DNA from: Actinomycetota bacterium
Lineage (GTDB): Bacteria > Actinomycetota > Actinomycetes > Nanopelagicales > Nanopelagicaceae
Length of the DNA: 9,909 nucleotides
NCBI GenBank assembly: GCA_026392815.1
Contig: JAPLBI010000073.1
Span: 1-9,909, forward strand
Direction: 5' to 3'
Notes under the pieces: model-generated
Database searches by the model: none
What the model was told of the DNA's origin: nothing
Seen by the model: the letters and a program-made list of their open reading frames with translations, nothing else
Shown here: positions 1-6,722 of the stretch, piece after piece
How the letters are laid out: the number at the start of each line of letters is the position of its first letter
Numbering within the stretch: position 1 is the stretch's first letter
Position numbers and translations under genes: made by a program

Positions 1-1
1 G

Positions 2-376
2 AGAAATCACAGCACTCTTTCCAAGGCAACTGATTCATCAGCGAAATTAGTAGCCTCCAGAGATTTCGTAGAAGGCCTTAACGCACAAGCTTCTGACTTA
101 ACGCATGACTTATTTGCAATCCGCGCCAACTGGTTACAAGGCAAGACTGAAGATGCATCGCGGGAGTACCTCTCTGGGCTATTAATCGGAGCCGAAATCA
201 AGTCTGCAAAGAGTTGGTGTCGGTCAAATGAGGCCAAGATCGTCGTATCTGATTCTCTCGCCGAAATCTATATATTTGCGCTTTCGCACTTTGGGATTAA
301 AGCAACCGTAGAAAATAGTGGACAACTAATAAGTTACTTCGTAGCGCTAGCGAAAAAGGTGGAGAGTAAATCATGA
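2..376 (+). CDS. dgoK: 2-dehydro-3-deoxygalactonokinase, C-terminal part (5' end outside window)
   Basis: An open frame runs from the window edge to a TGA at 374-376, giving about 124 residues with no start in the window. It would phosphorylate 2-dehydro-3-deoxy-D-galactonate (KDGal) with ATP in the cytoplasm, the middle step of galactonate breakdown. The recognisable part is YLSGLLIGAEI, about halfway through the fragment, preceded by HDLFAIRANWL; both resemble the C-terminal region of DgoK kinases (family length about 290 residues, recalled from knowledge). The stop overlaps the dgoA start as ATGA, implying translational coupling. The neighbours dgoA and dgoD supply the other two steps of the pathway, which strongly supports the call. 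The N-terminal part is unseen, so completeness cannot be judged. Confidence 0.8.
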   Translation, partial: RNHSTLSKATDSSAKLVASRDFVEGLNAQASDLTHDLFAIRANWLQGKTEDASREYLSGLLIGAEIKSAKSWCRSNEAKIVVSDSLAEIYIFALSHFGIKATVENSGQLISYFVALAKKVESKS

Positions 377-1008
377 ATAAATCCGAGCAACTCTTTAGCA
401 ATCTGAAATCTGCTCCAATCATCGCAATTCTTAGGGGAGTAACTCCAGATAAAGTCTTGGAGGTGGGAGACCTTCTCGTATCTGCCGGCGTTAAAGTTAT
501 CGAAGTTCCACTTAATAGTCCCGATGCCTTTTTAAGTATTAAAGCCCTACGTGGCCATCTTTCGCCAGATATCACCGTTGGTGCAGGTACTGTGTTAAGA
601 GTCGGCGATGTAGAAAAGATTGCCAAGGCAGGTGCTGAAATTTGTATCAGCCCTAACCTTGATTTAGAAGTTGTCTCAGCTGCCCAGAAACTCGGATTAA
701 TCCCTATACCGGGAGTAGCAACTTCTTCAGAGTTCTTTGAAGCCTATAAGCATGGCGTCAGAACCATGAAGTTATTCCCGTTCTCTAACCTAGGCGTTCC
801 ATTTATGAAAGCGCTGCAATCAGTTTCACCAAAAGATTCACACTTAATTCCAGTCGGTGGGGTTTCTGTTGAAGATACCTTTGAACTTGTTCAATCAGGT
901 GCGCTAGCAGTTGGTATCGGTAATTCACTTTATGATCCAAAAATTTCTAACGATGAATTTATTGAACGCTGTTCAAATACCAAGAAAGTAATTGCTAGAT
1001 TTGCTTGA
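373..1008 (+). CDS. dgoA: 2-dehydro-3-deoxy-6-phosphogalactonate aldolase
   Basis: This 211-residue class I aldolase is close to the usual length of about 205. It splits KDPGal into pyruvate and glyceraldehyde 3-phosphate in the cytoplasm. The KDPG/KDPGal aldolase signatures are in order: IIAILRG (16-22, with Arg21), KVIEVPLNSP (41-50, with catalytic Glu44), GAGTVL (70-75), ISPN (92-95), PGVAT (113-117), MKLFP (132-136, with Lys133 as the expected Schiff-base lysine) and VGGV (161-164). The PLNSP sequence after Glu44 is the form I recall for E. coli DgoA, as opposed to Eda, and the flanking dgoK and dgoD favour galactonate over gluconate. The ATG overlaps the dgoK stop. A gap of about 60 nt without a clear terminator separates it from dgoD, so one operon is likely. 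The gene looks intact. Confidence 0.88.
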   Translation: MNKSEQLFSNLKSAPIIAILRGVTPDKVLEVGDLLVSAGVKVIEVPLNSPDAFLSIKALRGHLSPDITVGAGTVLRVGDVEKIAKAGAEICISPNLDLEVVSAAQKLGLIPIPGVATSSEFFEAYKHGVRTMKLFPFSNLGVPFMKALQSVSPKDSHLIPVGGVSVEDTFELVQSGALAVGIGNSLYDPKISNDEFIERCSNTKKVIARFA

Positions 1009-1069
1009 TTAAGGTTATTGCCAAGATTAGACTTCAGAAATTACTTAATTAAAAATACTGGGGGCTATC

Positions 1070-2229
1070 TTGAAAGTTACTAAGTTCGAATTGTTTTTCG
1101 TTGCCCACCGCTGGCTCTTTCTGAAGATTGAAACCGATGAAGGTATTTCCGGTTGGGGCGAGCCTGTACTTGAGGGCAAGGCGCTCACCGTAGCCACAGC
1201 AGTCGACGAATTAATGGACCATGTAATTGGTAAAGATCCATTCCAGATCGAACGTCACTGGCAGAGAATGAAGAAGGGCTCCTTCTATCGTGGTGGCGCA
1301 ATCATGGATTCAGCCATCTCAGGCATTGATCAAGCGCTCTGGGATATAAAAGGTAAAGCTCTCGGCGTACCTGTATATCAATTACTTGGATTTATGGCCA
1401 TGTTGGTGGAGTTGGTGGAAAAGATGGATATACCCACAATCCAATCGCCGAAGATATTAAAGAGATCTTGGCTAATGCTGATACTCAATTAGCGCGAGGC
1501 TTAACCGCACTTAAATTTGCGCCTTCTGATGGCTTAGAACATATCGATACTGCGCAAGAGCTAAAGAACATCGTTGCTCGCGTTACTGCAGTTAGAGAAC
1601 ATGTCGGCGATAAAATCGATATCGCACTTGATTTCCATGGCCGCTTTAGCCTGGCTATGGCTCGTAGAGTCTTCCCGTACCTAGAGCCATTGAATCTTTT
1701 ATTCATTGAAGAACCTGTCTTGCCTGAATTTTCTGACAAGTTTGATTTGATCGTGGCTTCTACATCTACCCCGATTGCGACCGGAGAGCGCCTCTTCGAT
1801 CGAAAAGATTATAAAGATGTACTTCGCTCTGGAATCGCCGTTGCTCAGCCTGATTTAAGCCATGCAGGTGGTATCTCTGAATGTCGCAGAATTGCAACAA
1901 TGGCTGAAACTTACGATGTCGCCGTTGCTCCGCACTGCCCACTTGGACCGATCGCCTTAGCAGCATGCCTGCAATTAGATTTTGCTACCCCGAACTTCTT
2001 GATTCAAGAACAAGTTCTTGGCCTTGGTCGCGGCAATAACGGATCGCTAATGAAGTATTTAGTTGACTACTCCGTCTTTGATGCACCAGATGGTTATATC
2101 GAGCTTATGACTAAGCCAGGTTTAGGAATTGAAGTAGATGAAGCAGAGGTTCGTAAGGCCGCTGAAAACGGTCATCGTTGGCGTAATCCTGACTGGACAC
2201 ACCACGATGGATCGCTTGCAGAGTGGTAA
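1070..2229 (+). pseudogene. dgoD: D-galactonate dehydratase, frameshifted with a small internal deletion
   Basis: The gene belongs to the enolase superfamily (mandelate racemase subgroup) and would dehydrate D-galactonate to KDGal. It starts with TTG at 1070 behind a GGGGG ribosome-binding stretch; the N-terminus (MKVTKFELF..., then FLKIETDEG) matches DgoD. The first frame is colinear to YQLLG (about 1376-1390) and then runs into an unrelated tail, stopping at 1492. The next frame resumes colinearly from about 1393 with YGHVGG and continues to 2229. Compared with DgoD (recalled E. coli form LMGGLVRDKIKAYSWVGG), about eight residues containing the RDK segment are absent, so this is a deletion, not a simple slip; about 25 nt fits the frame change. 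The rest of the active site is intact: DFHGR, FIEEPV, GERL, QPDLSHAGGI, APHCPLGP, IQEQ. The break is therefore recent or a sequence/assembly error. Confidence 0.88.
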
Positions 2230-2232
2230 GAC

Positions 2233-3123
2233 TTACTCTTTAACCGCTCCGGCTGACAGGCCGCTAATGAAGTATCTATTGAAGAAGATAAAGATGATTG
2301 TTAGCGGAATTAGCGCATATAACGATGCTGCCATTAACTGCGCCCAGTCGATTCTGTATTCGCCAACTAGCTGACCAATGCCAACCGGCACTGTCTTCAT
2401 CTCTTCATCTTGGGTTAGAACTAGTGCAAATATGTACTCGTTCCAGCCAGAGATAAATGAATAGATAGTTGTTGCAGCAAGTCCTGGCCAGGAGAGCGGA
2501 AGAATCACGCTGCGGAAGATTCTAAAACGTCCAGCGCCATCGATCTGTGCCGCAAGATCTAGATCCTTGGAAATTCCGTCGAAGTAACCACGCATCATCC
2601 AAGTGCAGAATGGGATGGTAAATGAGACATAGGTAATGATTAGCGCCGCGTGGGTGTTAATCAAACCGAAGGTCATATAGATCTTGTAGAAAGGAATCAA
2701 CAACATAATCGATGGGAATAGCTGGCTAGCGAGCAGAAAAGCCATAAATGTTCCGTGGCCTCTAAATCTAAATCTTGATAGCCCATAAGCCGCAAATGCC
2801 GAGAATGTAACGGAGATGAAGGTTGCGGCGCTAACGACTATCAGCGAGTTGCGGAAGTAAGCCAAGAATGGGTGATCAATCCAAACTTGCTTGAAAGCAT
2901 GAAGCGTTGGATTCTCAGGAATAATCTGAGGAGGAAGTGAGAAGAGGTCTTCTTCATTCTTTAGAGATGTGGAAATAATCCAAAGTATTGGAAAGAGGAT
3001 GAGAGCAGAGAAGAAGAAAAGAACGCTGTAACTTGTGAGGTTGGTGATCTTGCGAGCGACTTTTACATCGCTCATTAGCCCGTACTTCTTCTCGTTGGCC
3101 ATCGTCTCTTTAATCATTGTCAT
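2233..3123 (-). CDS. CUT1 sugar ABC transporter permease, MalG-type
   Basis: This is an inner-membrane permease of 296 residues, a normal length for the family. It has an N-terminal hydrophobic segment (YSVLFFFSALILFPILWII), several further membrane spans, and the cytoplasmic EAA loop DLDLAAQIDGAGRFRIFRSV followed by ILPLSWPGLAA, which docks the ATPase. The conserved WNEY near the C-terminus is typical of MalG-like subunits. It overlaps the upstream permease: ATG at 3121-3123 versus that gene's TAA at 3110-3112. An in-frame ATG at 3100-3102, preceded by AAAGAG, is an equally plausible start and would remove the overlap. It ends 3 bp from the convergent dgoD. No ATPase gene is present; a shared MsiK/UgpC-type ATPase elsewhere is expected. 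The substrate is not readable from the sequence. Confidence 0.92.
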   Translation of the reverse strand: MTMIKETMANEKKYGLMSDVKVARKITNLTSYSVLFFFSALILFPILWIISTSLKNEEDLFSLPPQIIPENPTLHAFKQVWIDHPFLAYFRNSLIVVSAATFISVTFSAFAAYGLSRFRFRGHGTFMAFLLASQLFPSIMLLIPFYKIYMTFGLINTHAALIITYVSFTIPFCTWMMRGYFDGISKDLDLAAQIDGAGRFRIFRSVILPLSWPGLAATTIYSFISGWNEYIFALVLTQDEEMKTVPVGIGQLVGEYRIDWAQLMAASLYALIPLTIIFIFFNRYFISGLSAGAVKE

Positions 3124-3991
3124 TGCGAATCGCCCTTGAGTAGAAGTAACTTGCCGCGAGGAGAATAGTCAAGATAATTACCGATTCAGCAGCTGCTTTG
3201 CCGAAGTTGAAGTCTCCAAAGGCCTGCTGATAGATACTGATAGATACAACCTTGGTTGCGCCGGCAGGTCCACCAGAAGTCATCAACCAAATCACCGTGA
3301 AGTGCTTAAACCACCAAGCAGTTTCAAGGATGCAGGTAACTAAAAATATTGGGCGCAAGCCGGGAAGAGTTATATGTCTGAACTGCTGGATACGAGTAGC
3401 GCCATCAATTGCAGCAGCCTCGTAACGCTCTGAAGGGATGTTCTTCATGCCAGCCAACATCATGATCATGACGATTGGATAACCCTTCCAGGTAGCAACA
3501 AAGATAACTCCGGCAAGGGCAGAAGTGCTCGAATCGAACCAGGAAACATCGGAATCAATCAGACCCACGGTGTTTAAAATGTAATTGATCAGACCATATG
3601 TTGGGTTAAAGAGCCACTTCCAGATAAGCGCAACGACAACCTCGGGTAGAAGCCAAGGAAGCATCAAGATAATTTTAAAAGTTGTAGCAAATTTTAGATT
3701 CTGATTCAAAATTACAGCCAGTAGAAGGCCGACCACAAAATTGCCAACTACTACAAAGAAAGCGAAGATTAAGCTGATCTTTAGCGAGTTTATAAATTCT
3801 GCATCGGTGAGCAGCTCAGCGTAATATCGGGCACCAACAAACTTCCATTCACTGATGAGGTTGGTACGTTGCATGCTGATGAAGATGGCATAGCCCAGTG
3901 GGTAAATAATCAAAGAGAAAACAATTAAAAGAGTGGGCAAAGTGAAGAAGTAGCCGGAACGACTTTCCCGCTTTTTAAATGCGCTTTTCAT
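3110..3991 (-). CDS. CUT1 sugar ABC transporter permease, MalF-type
   Basis: This 293-residue membrane protein is the partner of the MalG-type permease that follows it. It starts with a short basic segment (MKSAFKKRESRSG) and a first membrane span (FTLPTLLIVFSLIIYPLGYA), then has further spans and the EAA loop YEAAAIDGATRIQQFRHITL plus PGLRPIF. WWFKHFTVIWLMTSGGPAGAT is the usual MalF/UgpA-type region late in the protein. The ATG (3989-3991) has a good upstream AGAGAGGG ribosome-binding site. It lies downstream of the binding protein, separated by about 100 nt that contain a strong hairpin. The gene appears intact. The pathway assignment (galactose- or galactonate-related substrate) rests only on the neighbouring dgo genes and LacI regulator. 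Confidence 0.92.
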   Translation of the reverse strand: MKSAFKKRESRSGYFFTLPTLLIVFSLIIYPLGYAIFISMQRTNLISEWKFVGARYYAELLTDAEFINSLKISLIFAFFVVVGNFVVGLLLAVILNQNLKFATTFKIILMLPWLLPEVVVALIWKWLFNPTYGLINYILNTVGLIDSDVSWFDSSTSALAGVIFVATWKGYPIVMIMMLAGMKNIPSERYEAAAIDGATRIQQFRHITLPGLRPIFLVTCILETAWWFKHFTVIWLMTSGGPAGATKVVSISIYQQAFGDFNFGKAAAESVIILTILLAASYFYSRAIRNDND

Positions 3992-4027
3992 ATTCCCTCT
4001 CTTAAGAAAATTTAATGTGCTGAAAGA

Positions 4028-4067
4028 GTGACATCGGGAAGAGAATTTCTTCTCTTCCCGATGTCAC
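4028..4067 (-). promoter_or_regulatory. 18-bp perfect hairpin between binding protein and permease genes
   Basis: Bases 4028-4045 and 4050-4067 are perfect inverted complements around a 4-nt loop. Read on the transcribed minus strand the loop is GAAA, a stable GNRA tetraloop. It lies 25 bp after the binding-protein stop and before the MalF-type permease. No U-run follows it on the minus strand, so it does not look like a full intrinsic terminator. By analogy with hairpins between malE and malF, it probably protects the binding-protein mRNA 3' end or attenuates read-through, giving more binding protein than permease. The structure is seen directly; the role is inferred. Confidence 0.8.
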
Positions 4068-4092
4068 ATTCCCTCAATTTACAGACAGACGG

Positions 4093-5342
4093 TTACCCGT
4101 TATCAGCGATAATCTTTCGCGCCTTTTCAGCCTGTTCTTTAGCGATCTGATCAATCGTCTTATCACCCTTTATCGCCGCCTGATAGGCAGGAGATGAGAG
4201 TATGGCGATTGAGTTGTACCAAGGAATTTGTGGGTTAGAGAAGACTTTGCCTTCTCCCGCCTTCACAAAGCCAAGGCTCATTTCTGAGTTAACTTGTGGA
4301 TCAGCCTGTGCATCCAAACGAGAAGGAATGCGGTAGGTGACGTCGTTAATGCGAAGTTGATTTTCCTTATTTAAAAGGAATTTCAAATACGCAATAGCAG
4401 CGGCACGGTGCGTGCTTCGTCGAGCAATCGCATAACCTGACTGGTTCAAGCTAGTAGTTGCAGAAACTCCGGCTGCTGCAGGAATTGGCGCTCCGGCCAA
4501 CTTACCTTTAGCTGCTGGGTTAGCTGTCAAAGCAACACCGATTGTGTGAGGGCCAGTGATCATCATCGCTGCTTGTCCCTTACCAATCTGTACTGATGCT
4601 TCTGGGTATCCAGTCTGGAACTGTCCTGGAGGAACGCAACCAACATCAACTGCATCCTTGTAAAGCTTAAGTGCTGCCTTCCATCCATCTGAGTCTTGTC
4701 CCGCAACATATTTACCAGCTGCGTTCTTACCAAGATCAGTTGCGCCCATGTTGCGCGCAATTACGTTGAAGCGACCTTGACCAGAACCATTATCGGTACC
4801 AACCATCGCCCAACCATACTGATCGATCTTTCCATCGCCGTCAGTATCTTTAGTAAGCGCCTTACAAACTTTGGAATGCTAAACCAAGGAGCAGAATAAA
4901 TTTTTCCGCCAATAGTCATTTCGCCAACATTTTCCTTAGCAAAACCATCTATGTAATCTTGACCTAGAGCAGCGCGGAGTTCCAGAGGAATCTTAAGAGC
5001 TGCCATCTTTACTGTATTAACAGCATCGGATGCATACATATCTGGAACGTTGCCAGCAATGGCCATTGCAGTTAACTTCGTTACCAAATCGTTTGCTGGA
5101 ACACCAATAAACTTAATTTGTGTCTTTGGGCAAGCCTTCATGAATTTATCGGCAATTTCTTGCTCGACTAATCCATCTGGCTTCTCCAAAATTACAGTTG
5201 ATAGAACCGTTAAAGTTCCGGTAAATCTTGGACAGAACGAGGGGGTTATTGCTGCTGACGCGGAGTTCAATGAAATTGTTCCGCTTACTGCCACGAGAGT
5301 TGCAGAAGCAACTGCAATAAACTTACGTTTAGTTGCGCGCAT
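4093..5342 (-). pseudogene. Sugar ABC transporter solute-binding protein, frameshifted with missing residues
   Basis: This is a CUT1-type extracellular solute-binding protein in two frames. The N-terminal part starts at ATG 5340-5342 (AAAGGG ribosome-binding site) with a Sec signal peptide: basic MRATKRK, a hydrophobic core, and a probable cut after SASA. No lipobox cysteine is visible, unusual for a Gram-positive binding protein. This frame is good to GGKIYSAPWFSIPKF (to about 4866), then becomes nonsense and stops at 4761. The second frame resumes at about CKALTKDTDGDGKIDQYGW and continues to the TAA at 4093-4095. Binding proteins of this family normally have a segment of roughly 25 residues (YNKxLF..AGL..PPxT type) at this point; it is absent, so DNA appears deleted. 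The missing length must be 1 modulo 3, but its exact size is not readable. The protein as given would not be functional. Confidence 0.87.
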
Positions 5343-5433
5343 TGTCGCCCTTTCTCTTCAAGTTGATTTCCAAATGCATAGTCAAATTACTGCACAAATT
5401 GTTCAATAACTAGCAATTAAAGAAAAAATTTTT

Positions 5434-5463
5434 GTTATAAAAACGTAGGATTGAAACGTTCAA
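5434..5463 (-). promoter_or_regulatory. Candidate promoter of the binding protein-permease operon
   Basis: On the minus strand a TTGAAC -35 candidate (5463-5458) lies 18 bp from a TATAAC -10 candidate (5439-5434). It would start transcription near 5427, giving a leader of about 85 nt before the binding-protein ATG. The -35 element lies inside an inverted repeat (5451-5463), as expected for a repressor site. Matches are 4/6 and 5/6 to the standard consensus; there is no experimental support. Confidence 0.45.
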
Positions 5464-5490
5464 AGTTAGGTTCAATTTTGAACTGTTCAA
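5451..5490. promoter_or_regulatory. Cluster of TTGAA/TTCAA inverted repeats, probable operators for the LacI-family regulator
   Basis: Two 13-bp sites of form TTGAA-nnG-TTCAA lie at 5451-5463 and 5478-5490, 27 bp apart. Between and overlapping them, 5470-5483 is a perfect 6-bp-arm repeat, GTTCAA-TT-TTGAAC. The hexamer GTTCAA occurs in the same orientation at 5401, 5458, 5470 and 5485. The cluster sits between the divergent importer operon and the regulator gene, and the first site overlaps the importer's -35 candidate. LacI-family proteins bind such symmetric sites, usually of even length with a central CG; these are not the standard form, so the assignment is by position and symmetry. Confidence 0.6.
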
Positions 5491-5539
5491 CGATGCAACG
5501 AATTGTGGGGTCAGATCCATGCGTAAAAATAGCCATTCC

Positions 5540-5568
5540 TTGACTTATCACCCCGTAGGGCGAAAAAT
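5540..5568 (+). promoter_or_regulatory. Candidate promoter for a leaderless lacI-family mRNA
   Basis: TTGACT (5540-5545) is 17 bp from AAAAAT (5563-5568, 4/6 match to TATAAT). The expected start point about 7 bp beyond falls at the ATG at 5575, and no Shine-Dalgarno sequence at normal spacing is seen. This arrangement fits a leaderless transcript, which is common in Actinobacteria. Confidence 0.45.
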
Positions 5569-5574
5569 TCCCAC

Positions 5575-6600
5575 ATGACAGTTAGCGTCCGCCACGTAGC
5601 ACGCAGGGCCCGAGTCTCAATCGGAACTGTCTCCAATGTTCTTAACCGCCCCGAAATTGTTGCCCCAGCTACCTTGGTAAAAGTGCAGCAGGCGATGGAT
5701 GAACTTGGATTTGTTTCGAGTAGCTTTGCAAAAAAGATTCATTCATCAAATTCAAAGACCCTTGCTCTTTTGTTGCCGGATGTTTCAAACCCGCTCTTCA
5801 CTGAGATCGCGCGTGGGGCAGAGGATGCCGCAAACCAAAATGGCTACTCCTTATTCTTATGCAACCACGATCACTCGCATGAGAAAGAGCGTAAGTACAT
5901 CCAAACTTTAGCTGGACAAAACGTGCAAGGCATCATGATCTGGCCTACCCGTGGCAAAACTGACAACCTTGATTTCTTGCGGTCAAATAACATCGCAGTC
6001 ACCTTGATTGATACCAATCGTTACTTCGATGTCCATTGTTCTGCCAAAGTTGATGGCATAAGAGGCGGTCACGTCGCGATTGGGCACTTAGTAGACCTAG
6101 GGCATCGCGACATTACTTATGTTTACGAAAATACTATTAATCAATTTATCGAAAGAGGCGAAGGCGCAAAGCAAGCGGCAGATGAAATGGGCGCCAACCT
6201 TAGTTTTATTGAAATTCCTTCTCCCACAACACATGGGGGAGAGTTAGGTGCAAAGAAGTTTCTTGACTCTAAATCTAAATCCTCCGCCGTCTTCTGCGGC
6301 AACGACTTGATCGCACTTGGTTTTATGCGCGGTCTAATTGAAGCTGGAATAAAGATTCCAGAAGATATCTCGGTTATGGGCTTTGACGATATCGAACTAG
6401 CGCCTAACGCCTTAGTGCCGCTCACAACTGTTGCACAGGATGGCTACCAACTTGGCTACACCGCAACTGAGTTGGTAATCCAAGAATGTGAACTACCGGA
6501 TACCCATATCCATCAACATGTACTTTTCCAGCCCGAGTTAGTGGAACGCTCTTCTACCGCTGAGCACCCAAGCGTTCGCGAGAAAATCTCAATCGCTTAG
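5575..6600 (+). CDS. LacI-family transcriptional regulator
   Basis: The 341-residue protein is a typical full-length LacI/GalR regulator. Residues 1-55 form the helix-turn-helix head: VRHVARRARVSIGTVSNVLN at 5-24, then the hinge region with FAKKI. The sugar-binding domain starts near residue 62 (TLALLLPD) and includes SNPLFTEIARGAEDAA, then FCGNDLIALGFMRGL and ISVMGFDDIELA. The ATG at 5575 is right because family homology begins immediately after it. The gene is divergent from the ABC importer, and inverted repeats lie between them, so it probably represses (or activates) the importer and itself, and perhaps the dgo genes. The effector is probably a sugar or sugar acid imported by the adjacent system, but this is inferred from context. 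The gene looks intact. Confidence 0.92.
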   Translation: MTVSVRHVARRARVSIGTVSNVLNRPEIVAPATLVKVQQAMDELGFVSSSFAKKIHSSNSKTLALLLPDVSNPLFTEIARGAEDAANQNGYSLFLCNHDHSHEKERKYIQTLAGQNVQGIMIWPTRGKTDNLDFLRSNNIAVTLIDTNRYFDVHCSAKVDGIRGGHVAIGHLVDLGHRDITYVYENTINQFIERGEGAKQAADEMGANLSFIEIPSPTTHGGELGAKKFLDSKSKSSAVFCGNDLIALGFMRGLIEAGIKIPEDISVMGFDDIELAPNALVPLTTVAQDGYQLGYTATELVIQECELPDTHIHQHVLFQPELVERSSTAEHPSVREKISIA

Positions 6601-6616
6601 CTGCAGGATCTAATTC

Positions 6617-6693
6617 TGGTGGGACGGGTCGGACTTGAACCGACGACGACCGAATTATGAGTTCGGGGCTCTAACCAACTGAGCTACCGTCCC
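6617..6693 (-). tRNA. tRNA-Met (CAU anticodon), CCA encoded
   Basis: On the minus strand the acceptor stem GGGACGG (6693-6687) pairs with CCGTCCC (6627-6621). The anticodon arm is CCGAA-CTCATAA-TTCGG, giving anticodon CAU. The T arm is GTCGG-TTCAAGT-CCGAC and the D arm is the standard TAGCTCAGTTGGTTAGAGC. Discriminator A (6620) and CCA (6619-6617) are encoded. The fully paired acceptor end excludes initiator tRNA, so this is elongator Met, or possibly tRNA-Ile2 whose C34 becomes lysidine; I cannot decide between them by eye. It ends 16 bp from the convergent lacI-type gene. Confidence 0.93.
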
Positions 6694-6722
6694 TAGTGGG
6701 GTTAACGCGAACTTTACTGTAC

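Noticed and set aside
7..237. Minus-strand open frame over the start of the window
   Set aside because: It is antisense to the dgoK C-terminal region, which has recognisable family sequence on the plus strand.
1380..1500. Programmed ribosomal frameshift in dgoD
   Set aside because: Conserved residues are missing from both frames at the junction, and no slippery heptamer with a downstream structure stands out, so a deletion explains it better.
4028..4067. Hairpin as a standard intrinsic terminator
   Set aside because: There is no T-run after the stem on the transcribed strand, and the permease genes downstream need transcription from the same operon.
4761..4899. Binding protein as two separate genes
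   Set aside because: The first half ends in a non-homologous tail after PKF, and the second half's ATG at 4804-4806 is internal to the binding-protein domain, with homologous residues (CKALTKDTDGDGKIDQYGWA) before it. These are pieces of one gene.
6617..6693. Initiator tRNA
   Set aside because: The acceptor stem begins with a paired G-C, whereas bacterial initiator tRNA normally has a mismatch at position 1-72. The CTCATAA loop fits elongator Met or Ile2.
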